A DNA stretch of 64,000 nt from an uncultured Prevotellaceae bacterium (GCA_902769805.1 CACXQL010000002.1:1-64000), one strand, 5' to 3'. Numbered from the stretch's first letter, positions 9,800-20,663 are shown. Translations and numbers: made by a program. Notes: generated by a model from the sequence alone, not told the origin.

Positions 9800-10876
9800 T
9801 TATGCCTCTTTCACTTCCGCCTCATGCTCATGTACATGAGCCAAAGAGATGAATACCGCAGAAAGCATCGTGAATACCATTGCCTGAATGAAGCATACCA
9901 GCACCTCCAAGAGCATCATGAAGATACTCATGGCAACACTAACAGGTATCATTGCAGTACCGGCAGCCGCGTGAATGCCATACATGACGAAGATCAGACA
10001 CGTCAGCGAGATGGCAATAGCATGACCAGCCATCATGTTGGCAAAGAGACGGATCATCAACGCTAATGGCTTGGTAAAGATACCAAACAACTCAATGAAT
10101 GGCATCAGGGGAACGGGAGCCTTCAACCATGTAGGCACATCGGGCCAGAATATCTCTTTCCAATACTCCTTCGTTCCCGTGACATTGGTGATAATGAATG
10201 TACATAGTGCCAATATCATCGTACAGGCAATATTTCCTGTCAGGTTACCGCCTCCTGGTGGGAAGGGTACCACGCCCATGATATTCGCTACAAAGATAAA
10301 GAAGAAGCATGTCAGCAGGTAAGGCGCATATTTGGGAGCCTCCTTACCTAAGATACTCTCAATGATGTCATGATAGACATACATGATAAACATATGCATG
10401 AATCCCGTGAAGCCTCTTGGAGCCGGATCGTCAATCTTATGCTTCTTGCACCAGCGTGCCGGTATAAGCACACAGAGCAGAAGTAAGATGGAATCGATGA
10501 AAAGTACCGCCACAGTCTTTGTGATGGAGATGTCGAAAACAGGAGAACCGTTTTCCACAATCTTACCCTCATTGTCACCTTGGGTGGCAATAGCCAGTCC
10601 ATAAGGTCCTTGGCGCAAGCCCTCAGCATCGGCATGATGTTCAAACCGAGAGGAACAGAATATATGCCAACCTGTGGAACTCTTCACGATGACAGGAAGA
10701 GGAATGACGATGGGAGTGTCATTCCAGTCCATGATATGCCAATCATGAGAATCTTGGATATGTCCAAACAAGATACCCTGCAGGTCAAGCCCTTCCTTCT
10801 GCTCCTTTGAGGCTTGAGCAGGGAGGAGTGTGAAGAGCATCATGACGATGCAGAGAAGAGGTTTGAAATATTTCAT
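9800..10876 (-). CDS. atpB: F1Fo ATP synthase a subunit, long N-terminal form
   Basis: A 358-residue stator membrane subunit that forms the proton half-channels against the c ring. The C-terminal two thirds hold the membrane helices and the essential Arg in the LMIRLFANMMAGH segment. It is about 90 residues longer than E. coli a: residues 1-22 look like a signal peptide (ending PAQAS) and about 110 periplasmic residues follow, as in other Bacteroidota AtpB proteins. Between the small membrane protein gene (stop 10890) and atpE. Confidence 0.95.
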   Translation of the reverse strand: MKYFKPLLCIVMMLFTLLPAQASKEQKEGLDLQGILFGHIQDSHDWHIMDWNDTPIVIPLPVIVKSSTGWHIFCSSRFEHHADAEGLRQGPYGLAIATQGDNEGKIVENGSPVFDISITKTVAVLFIDSILLLLCVLIPARWCKKHKIDDPAPRGFTGFMHMFIMYVYHDIIESILGKEAPKYAPYLLTCFFFIFVANIMGVVPFPPGGGNLTGNIACTMILALCTFIITNVTGTKEYWKEIFWPDVPTWLKAPVPLMPFIELFGIFTKPLALMIRLFANMMAGHAIAISLTCLIFVMYGIHAAAGTAMIPVSVAMSIFMMLLEVLVCFIQAMVFTMLSAVFISLAHVHEHEAEVKEA

Positions 10877-10889
10877 TTCTTACTTATTA

Positions 10890-11180
10890 TTATATTAACT
10901 TTTTCTGTGAACGAATGTAGAACCAGATATCAAAGACCAACATCAGCAAATAGAACACTGCGAAAGTGATGATGAAGGTAATTCTGAAAGACTTGTCTTT
11001 GACGACAAAGAGGAACACTATGACCACCAATACAGCTGAAAGCATACGTAAGACCATCGACACCAGAGCATATAATGTCAGTGCCTTCCCTGAATGACGT
11101 ACGGCTCTATAGCCCGCTACGAATGCCAGTATGGCAAATAACGTATAGACTATACTGATGGCAATACTAGTCGTTATCAC
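10890..11180 (-). CDS. Small membrane protein in the ATP synthase operon
   Basis: A 96-residue protein with about three hydrophobic helices and a basic C-terminal tail (RSQKKLI). It lies between atpC and atpB, the spot where Bacteroidota operons carry a short AtpI-like gene. By position it may aid c-ring or a-subunit assembly, like AtpI in other phyla; sequence similarity to AtpI cannot be shown by eye. Gaps are 12 bp and 13 bp, so it is surely co-transcribed. Confidence 0.75.
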   Translation of the reverse strand: MITTSIAISIVYTLFAILAFVAGYRAVRHSGKALTLYALVSMVLRMLSAVLVVIVFLFVVKDKSFRITFIITFAVFYLLMLVFDIWFYIRSQKKLI

Positions 11181-11192
11181 TGTTTCAAAGAA

Positions 11193-11447
11193 CTACACAT
11201 TCACTTTGTCAATCTCCACACACAGACTTACCTCATTCTGTTGGACGGATACAAAACCGCCAGACACTTGAAGTTGTTTCTTACCGTCTGCAGTGGCATA
11301 TTCCACTATACCCTTTCCAAGTGAGGAGATAATAGGAGCATGGTCGTTAAGGATCTCGAACTGTCCCATCGTGCCAGGCACAAGGACACTCTGTACCTCT
11401 CCGTCAAACTCTATCTTTTCGGGTGAAACTATCTTCAACTTTAACAT
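11193..11447 (-). CDS. atpC: F1Fo ATP synthase epsilon subunit, short form
   Basis: An 84-residue protein with only the N-terminal beta-sandwich of epsilon (MLKLKIVSPEKIEFDGEVQSV, then a GQFEILNDHAPIISSL block). The C-terminal two-helix domain, which in E. coli and Bacillus inhibits ATP hydrolysis, is absent. It still couples gamma to the c ring. It follows atpD by 23 bp. Confidence 0.93.
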   Translation of the reverse strand: MLKLKIVSPEKIEFDGEVQSVLVPGTMGQFEILNDHAPIISSLGKGIVEYATADGKKQLQVSGGFVSVQQNEVSLCVEIDKVNV

Positions 11448-11470
11448 AACTCTTCACTATGAAACATGAA

Positions 11471-13012
<1,542 letters not shown>

Positions 13013-13029
13013 TTAAGTTATTAGTTTTT

Positions 13030-14007
13030 CTAAATGCTCAACTCATCGAGTACCGTAATCAATCGCTTATCAAAGCGTTTGTCTGTTCGGATGCACTCTG
13101 AGAAGGGTACATACACCACTTCGTTATTACGCACACCAACCATGATATTACGCTGTCCTTGGATGATAGCTTCTACGGCACCTACACCCGTACAACTGGC
13201 AAGGATACGGTCACGTGCCGATGGAGTACCGCCACGTTGCAGGTGACCAAGGATTGATACGCGTACATCGAACCCCGGAAACTCCTTTTTTACACGGTCA
13301 GCATAGTAGAGAGCACCGCACTTCGGACTCTCCGAGACGATGACGATGCACGACTTCTTCGACTTACGGATACCTCGACCCATGAAGGCTGCCAACTGGT
13401 CAACGTCAGTCACCTCCTCAGGAACGATGGCAGCCTCGGCACCACAGGCGATGGCACAGTTCTGTGCCAGGAAGCCAGCATCACGTCCCATCACTTCCAC
13501 GAAGAAGATGCGCTCGTGGGAGTTTGCCGTATCGCGGATACGGTCGACACAATCCATGATGGTATTCATTGTCGTATCATAGCCGATGGTAGAGTCTGTT
13601 CCATACAGGTCATTGTCGATAGTACCCGGCAGTCCGATGACGGGGAAGTCGAACTCCATGCCAAAGTCACGTGCACCCGTCAGTGAGCCATTACCACCGA
13701 TGACGATGAGTGCGTCGATCTTCTCATTCTGACAGGTCTCATACGCCTTCTGCCTACCCTCCGGGGTCATGAACTCCTTGGAACGTGCCGTCTTAAGAAT
13801 AGTACCGCCACGAGTGATGATACCAGAGACGTTCTCTGTTGTAAACTGCTTTACTTCGCCTTTTATAAGACCATCATAACCACGATAGATAGCTTTAATA
13901 GTAAACCCATTATAAATACCTGCGCGCGTGACAGCACGTATCGCCGCATTCATTCCTGGCGCATCACCTCCTGAGGTAAGTATGCCTATTGTCTTCACCT
14001 TAGTCAT
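13030..14007 (-). CDS. pfkA: ATP-dependent 6-phosphofructokinase
   Basis: A 325-residue glycolytic enzyme phosphorylating fructose 6-phosphate. The P-loop-like start is [10 protein letters not shown] (11-20), and the catalytic block [13 protein letters not shown] is intact. The phosphate-donor motif reads GGNGS at 104-108: the Gly in fourth place points to ATP rather than pyrophosphate, while Asn replaces the Mg2+-binding Asp of the usual GGDGS. It sits between nhaD and atpD on the same strand (24 and 32 bp gaps), so glycolytic and respiratory ATP-making genes probably share a transcript. Confidence 0.94.
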   Translation of the reverse strand: MTKVKTIGILTSGGDAPGMNAAIRAVTRAGIYNGFTIKAIYRGYDGLIKGEVKQFTTENVSGIITRGGTILKTARSKEFMTPEGRQKAYETCQNEKIDALIVIGGNGSLTGARDFGMEFDFPVIGLPGTIDNDLYGTDSTIGYDTTMNTIMDCVDRIRDTANSHERIFFVEVMGRDAGFLAQNCAIACGAEAAIVPEEVTDVDQLAAFMGRGIRKSKKSCIVIVSESPKCGALYYADRVKKEFPGFDVRVSILGHLQRGGTPSARDRILASCTGVGAVEAIIQGQRNIMVGVRNNEVVYVPFSECIRTDKRFDKRLITVLDELSI

Positions 14008-14031
14008 TATTATATGTATTTAATTTAATAC

Positions 14032-15402
14032 TCAAATCAGATTAATTTCCATCCACAGCACAACGACACCAATCAGCCAGCCAACCAGCACCTTCGGTGT
14101 TAGGTTCTTCAGATACCATCCCATCCTTACATGCTCCATCTTCATCAAAGCCAGTCCACTGGTAGAGCCCACACAGAGCAGGCATCCTCCTACTGCCGTA
14201 CAATAGGCGATAATCTTCCAATAAGCACCGTTGGTCGCCATATCTCCAGCCTCGGCAACGGGATAGAGCATAATATTGCTGACAGCTACCGTAAAGGTGT
14301 CTATAAGAGAGCTGAGGATACCGGAGCCTATACCTACCAACCATATATTATGGATGCTGGAGTCAAACCAACCGGCAATATCAGCAAAGACACCAGTTTC
14401 CGTCACGACACCCATTCCCATCATAATACCCATGACAAACAACATCTGCTGAATAGCGCCATATTGCAAAGCGCGTGGGATGCGGCGTTGCGCCATTTGA
14501 TCGGCATTCATCAGTTTGTGGTTAAATGCCTCGTTAATAACCCATAATACACTTAACACGCACAATGCCCCCAAAAACGGAGCCAGTTTCGTGATATTAT
14601 GGAAGGTAGGGATAAACCACAAGCCTCCGATACCAACAATCAGCATAACAAAGCGCTGCCAGCGATTTAATCGAGTATCATCGCCCCGGAAGGGAGAGGC
14701 ATTCCACTCACAATCCAAACGATCAGGTAGCTGACGGTTGATGAGGATAGTGGGTATGACCCATGCAAGGATGGCTGGCAGGATTAGGTAGGCGGAGAAA
14801 TGACTTGCAGTCACAGCGCCGTCTCCCCACAGAATGAGTCCCACAGGGTCACCTATCACCGTGAAGCATCCTCCGCAGTTCGCTGCAAGGACAATGGCAG
14901 ACCCCACTAACATACGTTGACGACCACTTTGAAGAATATTGTTCATTATGACCAGCATCATCATAGTCGTCGTCAAGTTATCAAGGTTTGCAGATATAAT
15001 AAAGGTGGCAAGTGTTATTGTCCATAAGAGTCTCTTGGAATTACGTGTCCGTATCCATTCCGTGATAAAGTCGAAACAGCCGTTGTTGTTTAAAATCTCA
15101 ATGATAGACATGGTGGCAAGCAGAAACATCACGATAGCTGCTGCTTTGCCGACATATTTCAGAAATATATGATCATAGATAAAGAACTTGACCGTCTCAC
15201 TGGTTGCCTGCATACCTGCCAGGTATTCCGCATAGTCACCTGGATGTTGTTCCATGACGAAATCAGTACCGTAGCATACATAGACAACCCATCCTGCCGT
15301 ACCAAGGAACATGGCAATAGCAGCTTTATTGACACCTGTCAGGTGTCCGGTAGCTATCAAAAGATAGGCGGCTATTAGTAATAATACGATAATTAGTGTC
15401 AT
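14032..15402 (-). CDS. nhaD: NhaD-type Na+/H+ antiporter
   Basis: A 456-residue inner-membrane protein of the ion-transporter (IT) superfamily with about 12 hydrophobic helices. Motifs such as FIISANLDNLTTTMMM (about 135-150) and AANCGGCFTVIGDPVGL (about 175-190) match NhaD antiporters. It should expel Na+ in exchange for protons. It heads the nhaD-pfkA-atp run; a Bacteroidota-type promoter lies just upstream. Confidence 0.88.
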   Translation of the reverse strand: MTLIIVLLLIAAYLLIATGHLTGVNKAAIAMFLGTAGWVVYVCYGTDFVMEQHPGDYAEYLAGMQATSETVKFFIYDHIFLKYVGKAAAIVMFLLATMSIIEILNNNGCFDFITEWIRTRNSKRLLWTITLATFIISANLDNLTTTMMMLVIMNNILQSGRQRMLVGSAIVLAANCGGCFTVIGDPVGLILWGDGAVTASHFSAYLILPAILAWVIPTILINRQLPDRLDCEWNASPFRGDDTRLNRWQRFVMLIVGIGGLWFIPTFHNITKLAPFLGALCVLSVLWVINEAFNHKLMNADQMAQRRIPRALQYGAIQQMLFVMGIMMGMGVVTETGVFADIAGWFDSSIHNIWLVGIGSGILSSLIDTFTVAVSNIMLYPVAEAGDMATNGAYWKIIAYCTAVGGCLLCVGSTSGLALMKMEHVRMGWYLKNLTPKVLVGWLIGVVVLWMEINLI

Positions 15403-15426
15403 TAGGCAAGTTTTGTAATTCGACTA

Positions 15427-15457
15427 CAAAGATACGTTTTTTTTCTTAAAGTCCCAA
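15427..15457 (-). promoter_or_regulatory. Probable promoter of nhaD-pfkA-atp
   Basis: On the minus strand TATCTTTG (complement of 15427-15434) matches the -7 element TAnnTTTG; a TTGG, one base off TTTG, lies about 19 bp upstream. It is 25 bp before the nhaD ATG. Confidence 0.6.
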
Positions 15458-15461
15458 CGTT

Positions 15462-16235
15462 TTAGGGCATTTTTTTATCTCTGTCATCAAGAACTCGGAA
15501 TTTTTCTCGTCGGCGGTGTAATTCTGAGAGAGACAATTCGATAGTTAGGGTTTCCACCTGGTTACGATGGCACTGTCCGAGAGTTCCTCCAATAGAGTCG
15601 ATAACACAGCTGCATCCTGTATAATGAGAGTACTCGTCATCCCCTACCCGGTTGACACCGATTAGATAGGATTGGTTCTCTATGGCACGTGCCCTGGTCA
15701 GTATCTGCCAAGCAGACTGACGGGACTCGGGCCAGTTAGCGACAACAACAATGACATCATATTCCAGTTTATCGGCATAACGACTCCAGCAAGGGAACCT
15801 GAGATCATAACAGGTCAGCAAGAGAATACGGAAGCCCTCATATTCTATGATGGTATGGCTCTGTCCTGCTGTATAGTATTTGTCCTCCCCTCCATAGGTA
15901 AACAGATGGTGTTTGTCGTAGAACACCTCCTGTTGGTTCCGCCCGTCCACAAAATAATGGCGGTTACGGTAGCTGCCATCCTCCAAGCGGACAGCAAGAC
16001 TTCCACTAATGGCACATTTTCTTTTTATAGTGAAAGAACGCATCCATTGTAATGCTTCGTTATGATTCACGTCATGAGCTAACTCCTCAGGTTGGGTAGC
16101 AAAACCAGTGCTCCACATCTCGGGAAGCACATACAGGTCACTGTCTTCACTGGCATCTATCAGCGCTTCTGCCTGTTTGATGTTGGCAGGAGCATCACCC
16201 CAACAGATATCTGTTTGCAATAAAGTAACCTTCAT
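15462..16235 (-). CDS. Nitrilase-superfamily amidohydrolase (omega-amidase-like)
   Basis: A 257-residue carbon-nitrogen hydrolase with the Glu-Lys-Cys triad intact: E39 in VLPEMWSTGF, K108 in FYDKHHLF, C142 in LLTCYDLRFP. This arrangement and length fit the YafV/omega-amidase branch, which hydrolyses alpha-keto acid amides such as 2-oxoglutaramate in methionine salvage and glutamine transamination. The branch assignment is from motif style and is not certain. It is 3 bp downstream of the lipoprotein gene and last in the rfbC-ugd operon. Confidence 0.87.
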   Translation of the reverse strand: MKVTLLQTDICWGDAPANIKQAEALIDASEDSDLYVLPEMWSTGFATQPEELAHDVNHNEALQWMRSFTIKRKCAISGSLAVRLEDGSYRNRHYFVDGRNQQEVFYDKHHLFTYGGEDKYYTAGQSHTIIEYEGFRILLLTCYDLRFPCWSRYADKLEYDVIVVVANWPESRQSAWQILTRARAIENQSYLIGVNRVGDDEYSHYTGCSCVIDSIGGTLGQCHRNQVETLTIELSLSELHRRREKFRVLDDRDKKMP

Positions 16236-16238
16236 ATC

Positions 16239-17033
16239 TTAATACTCCAAGAGTTCCATCGTTGTATTCCACTGCTTTGACACAATTGTCGCTACCATAT
16301 AGCAGCTGGCTGCATCTGGAATACAGAGGGTGGCATTGAAATAGAACCCCTGCTCATCAGCTTTGTCAAACACCATATCGTTCAATACCGCCTCATTCAA
16401 AAAAGAAGCAGGAACCTTATTCGCATACATCTGTTTGCGGAACTGACGCGCGAAGAGTTTGGATGCTCCCCTGAAGATACTGACATAGATGGAGTTGTCG
16501 TAATAGACATTATCAACCTGTACACCATCTGCCGTCATCTCACTCTTCGTCACTCTTCTCGACGGAGTAATGGCAATATAGCAATGATAGCGCTCTCCAT
16601 CTAACTCGACGATGGTATCACGCTTCACCACATGGTTATTGAAGACAACGGGATGCTTTTGCTGTACAAAAGCCAGCGCGTCCGAAGGATCAGTACTCCT
16701 GACCAGTTTAATAATATCTCCGTTCGGGCTCTTAAAGCTGAAGACATGCTCCCCTTGTTTAAGAATAGGATATTTCGTGGCTGTCGAACCCATGACAAGC
16801 GTATCTTCTACCACTTTAAAATATGCAGGCACACTGGTTGAGTCGGGATAGTAGACAGTGTCTCCTTTTATTTTAAAGACCACCGTCTCGGACTCCTCAT
16901 CTATCCATATACCTTGCAACAGTTGTTTGGCTTGTACACTTTCCTTCCGTTCAACAATACTTGCAGGCTGCCGGCATCCTGACAGCATCCACGCACATAG
17001 GACCCCACAAAATACACAATACAACTTACTCAT
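16239..17033 (-). CDS. Lipoprotein of unknown function (DUF4738-like)
   Basis: A 264-residue predicted lipoprotein: the signal peptide ends in the lipobox LSGC with C20 as lipidation site. The rest is beta-rich and soluble, with repeated hydrophobic/charged alternation. The start at 17033 is chosen because it gives the lipobox the right spacing and because its ATG overlaps the ugd stop (TAATG), implying coupled translation. The overall look recalls Bacteroidota DUF4738 lipoproteins, an impression only. Its place between ugd and the amidase suggests an envelope role; function unknown. Confidence 0.8.
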   Translation of the reverse strand: MSKLYCVFCGVLCAWMLSGCRQPASIVERKESVQAKQLLQGIWIDEESETVVFKIKGDTVYYPDSTSVPAYFKVVEDTLVMGSTATKYPILKQGEHVFSFKSPNGDIIKLVRSTDPSDALAFVQQKHPVVFNNHVVKRDTIVELDGERYHCYIAITPSRRVTKSEMTADGVQVDNVYYDNSIYVSIFRGASKLFARQFRKQMYANKVPASFLNEAVLNDMVFDKADEQGFYFNATLCIPDAASCYMVATIVSKQWNTTMELLEY

Positions 17034-18349
17034 TATTTTCCAATACAATGATACTCGAAGCCATTTTCCGACAGCTCCTCTGTATCAAAAATGTTTCGGC
17101 CGTCAATGACTAACGGACGCTTCATTGCTTTCTTGATAACACCCCATGTCGGGAGACGGAATTCTTTCCATTCTGTCAGGAGCAACAGTGCATCAGCATT
17201 CAGTACGGCATCATACATATCCCTACAATAGATTACACTATCCCCAATGCGGCGTTTACATTCCTCCATGGCAACAGGATCATAGACACGAATAGAACAT
17301 CCCGCCTCCAGTAACAACTTAATCATGACAAGAGCGGTTGACTCACGCATATCATCTGTCTCTGGCTTGAAGGACAATCCCCACATAGCGATGGTTTTTC
17401 CTTTTAGGGATTCATCCTCATATGCCTTCTTGAGTTTCTCAAACAGTATAGACTTCTGGTTCTCATTAACACGCTCTACGGCTTTCAATACTTCCATGGA
17501 ATAGCCGTTCTGGTCTGCAGTCTTGATAAGAGCCTTGACATCTTTCGGGAAACAGCTTCCGCCATATCCACAGCCGGCATAGAGGAATTTCCTACCAATA
17601 CGCGTGTCGGATCCAATACCCGCGCGTACCATATTAACATCTGCCCCGACACGCTCACACAGATTCGCAATATCATTCATAAATGATATACGCGTAGCAA
17701 GCATAGAGTTAGCGGCGTATTTTGTCATCTCCGCAGAGGGGATATCCATGAATATCACACGGAAATTATTCATCATAAACGGTTTGTAAAGCCTGGACAG
17801 GACTTTCTTCGCATGCTCACTCTCCACACCGACAACAACACGGTCAGGCGACATGAAGTCTTTGATGGCACTGCCTTCTTTCAGGAACTCCGGATTGGAT
17901 GCTACATCGAACTCAATGCTGACACCGCGTTTCTGAAGTTCTTCGTCAATAGCTTGATGAACCTTCTTAGCTGTTCCCACAGGTACTGTCGACTTCGTAA
18001 CGACAACCACATAATGATTCAGGTTCTGACCGATAGTCCTTGCCACCTGCAGCACATACTTCAAATCTGCTGAGCCATCCTCGTCAGGAGGTGTGCCGAC
18101 TGCAGAGAAAACAATACTCACGTCATTCAGCACAGAAGCAAGGTCTGTTGAGAAATGGAGTCTGCCTGCCGCCATATTCTTCTTGACTAATTCATCAAGA
18201 CCTGGTTCATAAATAGGTATATCCCCGTTTTTCAAGCGCTCTATCTTATTGGCATCAACATCTACGCATGTCACATTAACACCTGTATCGGCAAAACAAG
18301 TTCCTGACACCAAGCCCACATATCCTGTTCCAACAATTGCTATATTCAT
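17033..18349 (-). CDS. ugd: UDP-glucose 6-dehydrogenase
   Basis: A 438-residue NAD-dependent enzyme oxidising UDP-glucose to UDP-glucuronate for capsule or exopolysaccharide. The N-terminal Rossmann motif is GTGYVGLVSG, and the catalytic Cys lies in GCGYGGSCFPKD. The start is the ATG at 18349 (MNIAIVG), where the family begins; eight extra in-frame residues upstream are unlikely to be translated. It follows rfbC by 28 bp and overlaps the lipoprotein gene by one base. Confidence 0.95.
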   Translation of the reverse strand: MNIAIVGTGYVGLVSGTCFADTGVNVTCVDVDANKIERLKNGDIPIYEPGLDELVKKNMAAGRLHFSTDLASVLNDVSIVFSAVGTPPDEDGSADLKYVLQVARTIGQNLNHYVVVVTKSTVPVGTAKKVHQAIDEELQKRGVSIEFDVASNPEFLKEGSAIKDFMSPDRVVVGVESEHAKKVLSRLYKPFMMNNFRVIFMDIPSAEMTKYAANSMLATRISFMNDIANLCERVGADVNMVRAGIGSDTRIGRKFLYAGCGYGGSCFPKDVKALIKTADQNGYSMEVLKAVERVNENQKSILFEKLKKAYEDESLKGKTIAMWGLSFKPETDDMRESTALVMIKLLLEAGCSIRVYDPVAMEECKRRIGDSVIYCRDMYDAVLNADALLLLTEWKEFRLPTWGVIKKAMKRPLVIDGRNIFDTEELSENGFEYHCIGK

Positions 18350-18377
18350 AATTTGGAAATTATTATTTATCAATTAG

Positions 18378-18926
18378 TTAATCAAATAATTCTGCATCCT
18401 TCATTAGAGGCTGCTTCAAGTCTTTCTCACTCGTTAGAACCTCTTTTGGGTCTATAGGCCATTCTATTCCCAAATCCGGATCATTCCAACGAATACCAGC
18501 CTCACTCTGTGGGGCATAGGGATTATCCACCTTGTATGTGAATATCGCCTCGTCGCTCAGAACGAGGAAGCCATGTGCAAAACCTCGTGGAATGAAGAGT
18601 TGGCGTTTGTTCTCCTCGCTCAGTTCCACCATGACATGCATTCCAAAAGTCGGACTGCTCTTACGAATATCCACCGCCACATCAAGGACTCTTCCCTTAA
18701 TAACCCTGACCAGTTTTGCCTGCGAAGCTTCCCCCTTTTGATAATGGAGCCCTCGAAGAACACCCTTACAAGATTTCGACTCATTGTCTTGGATAAAGAC
18801 AACCTTGCCAATGTGCTCGTTGAACTCAGCCTCTTTCCATGTTTCGAGGAAATAGCCTCGGGCATCAGAGAATACGCGGGGCTCTATGATATATACACCT
18901 TCTATGTCTGTCTTTTTGTATTCCAT
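18378..18926 (-). CDS. rfbC: dTDP-4-dehydrorhamnose 3,5-epimerase
   Basis: A 182-residue cupin enzyme that epimerises dTDP-4-keto-6-deoxyglucose on the way to dTDP-L-rhamnose. The catalytic His is H61 in VLRGLHYQKG and the catalytic Tyr Y131 in FTYKVDNPYAP; the FIPRGFAHGF strand is present. The start is the ATG at 18926, matching the family N terminus; the frame stays open 21 codons upstream, past its own promoter. First gene of the rfbC-ugd-lipoprotein-amidase operon. rfbA, rfbB and rfbD are not nearby. Confidence 0.94.
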   Translation of the reverse strand: MEYKKTDIEGVYIIEPRVFSDARGYFLETWKEAEFNEHIGKVVFIQDNESKSCKGVLRGLHYQKGEASQAKLVRVIKGRVLDVAVDIRKSSPTFGMHVMVELSEENKRQLFIPRGFAHGFLVLSDEAIFTYKVDNPYAPQSEAGIRWNDPDLGIEWPIDPKEVLTSEKDLKQPLMKDAELFD

Positions 18927-18946
18927 AGATACTACTAAAGTTTTTG

Positions 18947-18976
18947 CAAAAATACTATTTTTTCTTTGAAACCAAA
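18947..18976 (-). promoter_or_regulatory. Promoter of rfbC-ugd operon
   Basis: Minus strand TATTTTTG (complement of 18947-18954) with TTTG (complement of 18973-18976) 18 bp upstream, the -7/-33 pair of the Bacteroidota primary sigma factor. It lies 20 bp before the rfbC ATG and supports that start. Confidence 0.72.
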
Positions 18977-19016
18977 AAGAAATTTCCATTTTTATGATAT
19001 TTAAATCACATTTTTA

Positions 19017-19048
19017 TTTGCTCAATTCATAAATAATTCATAATTTTG
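19017..19048 (+). promoter_or_regulatory. Promoter of the HU-like/SPOR gene
   Basis: TTTG (19017-19020), 20-bp spacer, TAATTTTG (19041-19048): a near-ideal Bacteroidota promoter. The GTG start is only 6 bp past the -7 element, so the mRNA would be leaderless or almost so. Confidence 0.8.
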
Positions 19049-19053
19049 CACAC

Positions 19054-20127
19054 GTGATTGATTTATCAAGACATCTTGAAATACTCCTCTTGAGTAATGA
19101 TTGTGTGGCTGTGCCTGGCTTTGGAGGCTTTGTCGCACACTATCTTCCAGCCCGTATCGACGAGGCTGACGGGATGTTCTTGCCTCCTATGCGCACCATT
19201 GGTTTCAATCCACAACTCAAGATGAACGACTCGTTGCTGGCGCAGTCTTATGTGGAGGCTTATGATATCAGTTATCCGGAGGCACTCCGACGGATTGAGC
19301 AAGAGACAGATGAGATACGTCGGCACGTCATGCACAATGGCAGTTATCATTTGGAGGGCATCGGAACACTCACTTCCAATGATGACGACAGCTATCTCTT
19401 CACGCCATGCGAGTCGGGATTACTGACCCCTTCTCTTTATGGACTCGGCTCTTTCGAGTTCAAACTATTGGGAAACAATGCCGCTAAGGTATATCAAACT
19501 GCCAGCAAGCCTGTTGAGCAGGAAACCAGCATAGAGACTGAGGTGGAAGAACCACAGTCTACCATTGTCGATTGGGATGACGAGGATGACGAGCATGCCA
19601 TCAGTATCAAGATGTCATGGGTTCGTAATGCTGTTGCCATTGCAGCAGCCATCGTATTGTTCTTCCTGTTGACAACACCTGTGGCTAACAGCAACATGGG
19701 TTCTCAGACTATGAGTGCCCTACAGAACAGTTTCATCCATAAGTTGATGCCCAAAGACTCCAACTGGGTTCCTGCCACTCCTGTGACAAAAACCGATGGT
19801 GCTATGACTGTCAAGCAGGATATTCCGATGGATTCAGCGAAAAAAGCTGCTACCCCTCCTCAAAAGAGTATGCAGCCCTCTACGGACGAGAAACCATACT
19901 GCTTGGTACTTGCCAGTCAGGTGAAACGTTCCAATGCAGAAGAATATGCACGTATGCTCCAGAAACGCGGTTTCAAGGACACAGAAGTATATATTCATAA
20001 TAATATCGTTCGCGTCGTCTATGGTCATTTCAAGTCTGAGAATGCAGCCTATATAGAGCTACATAATCTTCGTTTCGAGGACGATTTTGAAGAGGCTTGG
20101 GTGTATAAAAGAAAAACTGAAGGATGA
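19054..20127 (+). CDS. HU-like DNA-binding-fold protein with membrane anchor and SPOR domain
   Basis: A 357-residue protein conserved in Bacteroidota. Residues 1-130 resemble the paired HU-like domains seen in such proteins (VAVPGFGGFVAHY, then a second beta-helix unit). One transmembrane helix lies at about 190-210, followed by a linker and a C-terminal SPOR domain (about 280-350, starting YCLVLASQV), which binds denuded peptidoglycan at division sites. The N-terminal part would be cytoplasmic and the SPOR domain periplasmic, a possible nucoid-to-septum link; this is inference. The start is GTG at 19054. Its stop overlaps the next ATG (ATGA). Confidence 0.8.
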   Translation: MIDLSRHLEILLLSNDCVAVPGFGGFVAHYLPARIDEADGMFLPPMRTIGFNPQLKMNDSLLAQSYVEAYDISYPEALRRIEQETDEIRRHVMHNGSYHLEGIGTLTSNDDDSYLFTPCESGLLTPSLYGLGSFEFKLLGNNAAKVYQTASKPVEQETSIETEVEEPQSTIVDWDDEDDEHAISIKMSWVRNAVAIAAAIVLFFLLTTPVANSNMGSQTMSALQNSFIHKLMPKDSNWVPATPVTKTDGAMTVKQDIPMDSAKKAATPPQKSMQPSTDEKPYCLVLASQVKRSNAEEYARMLQKRGFKDTEVYIHNNIVRVVYGHFKSENAAYIELHNLRFEDDFEEAWVYKRKTEG

Positions 20128-20663
20128 AGCGTGTAAGATGTCCTAAATGTGATACTTATATAACCTTCGATGAGACTCAATATGAGCCTGGGCAGTCGTT
20201 GGTTTTCCAGTGTAATGAATGTGGAAAACAGTTCGGTATACGTATCGGTGTCTCTAAGTTGAGGGAGACTCAGAAAAGAGAGAATGAGATTAACAACGAG
20301 CAATTTTCAAATCTTGAAACTGAATGCGGCAGTATCGTGGTGATTGAGAATGTCTTCCACTTCAAGCAAGAGATACCTCTCCGTATGGGAGATAATGTGA
20401 TTGGACGTTACCAAAAAGGCAACCCTATCAACACCCCTTTCGAAACTGTCGACCCCAGTGTAGACCTGAACCATTGTACCATCAACGTCAGCCGTGACAA
20501 GCATGGCCATCTGCGCTACATGTTGAGTGACAACAACAGTAATACTGGTACTTTTGTCGACAATGTAGAGCTGAAACCCCGTGAACGTCGTCTCATTGAA
20601 GACGGCACTCTCTTTACCTTAGGTGCGACCAGTATTATTCTACGCACCCAATCCCCTACATGA
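20124..20663 (+). CDS. Zinc-ribbon and FHA domain protein
   Basis: A 179-residue cytoplasmic protein. An N-terminal zinc ribbon has two CxxC knuckles (CPKC at 6-9, CNEC at 30-33), and the C-terminal half (about 80-175) is a forkhead-associated domain with the NHCTI and NNSNTGTFVD blocks that form the phosphothreonine-binding loops. It should dock onto a phosphorylated partner; no kinase is nearby. Its ATG overlaps the stop of the HU-like/SPOR gene, so the two are translationally coupled and probably act together. Confidence 0.85.
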   Translation: MKRVRCPKCDTYITFDETQYEPGQSLVFQCNECGKQFGIRIGVSKLRETQKRENEINNEQFSNLETECGSIVVIENVFHFKQEIPLRMGDNVIGRYQKGNPINTPFETVDPSVDLNHCTINVSRDKHGHLRYMLSDNNSNTGTFVDNVELKPRERRLIEDGTLFTLGATSIILRTQSPT

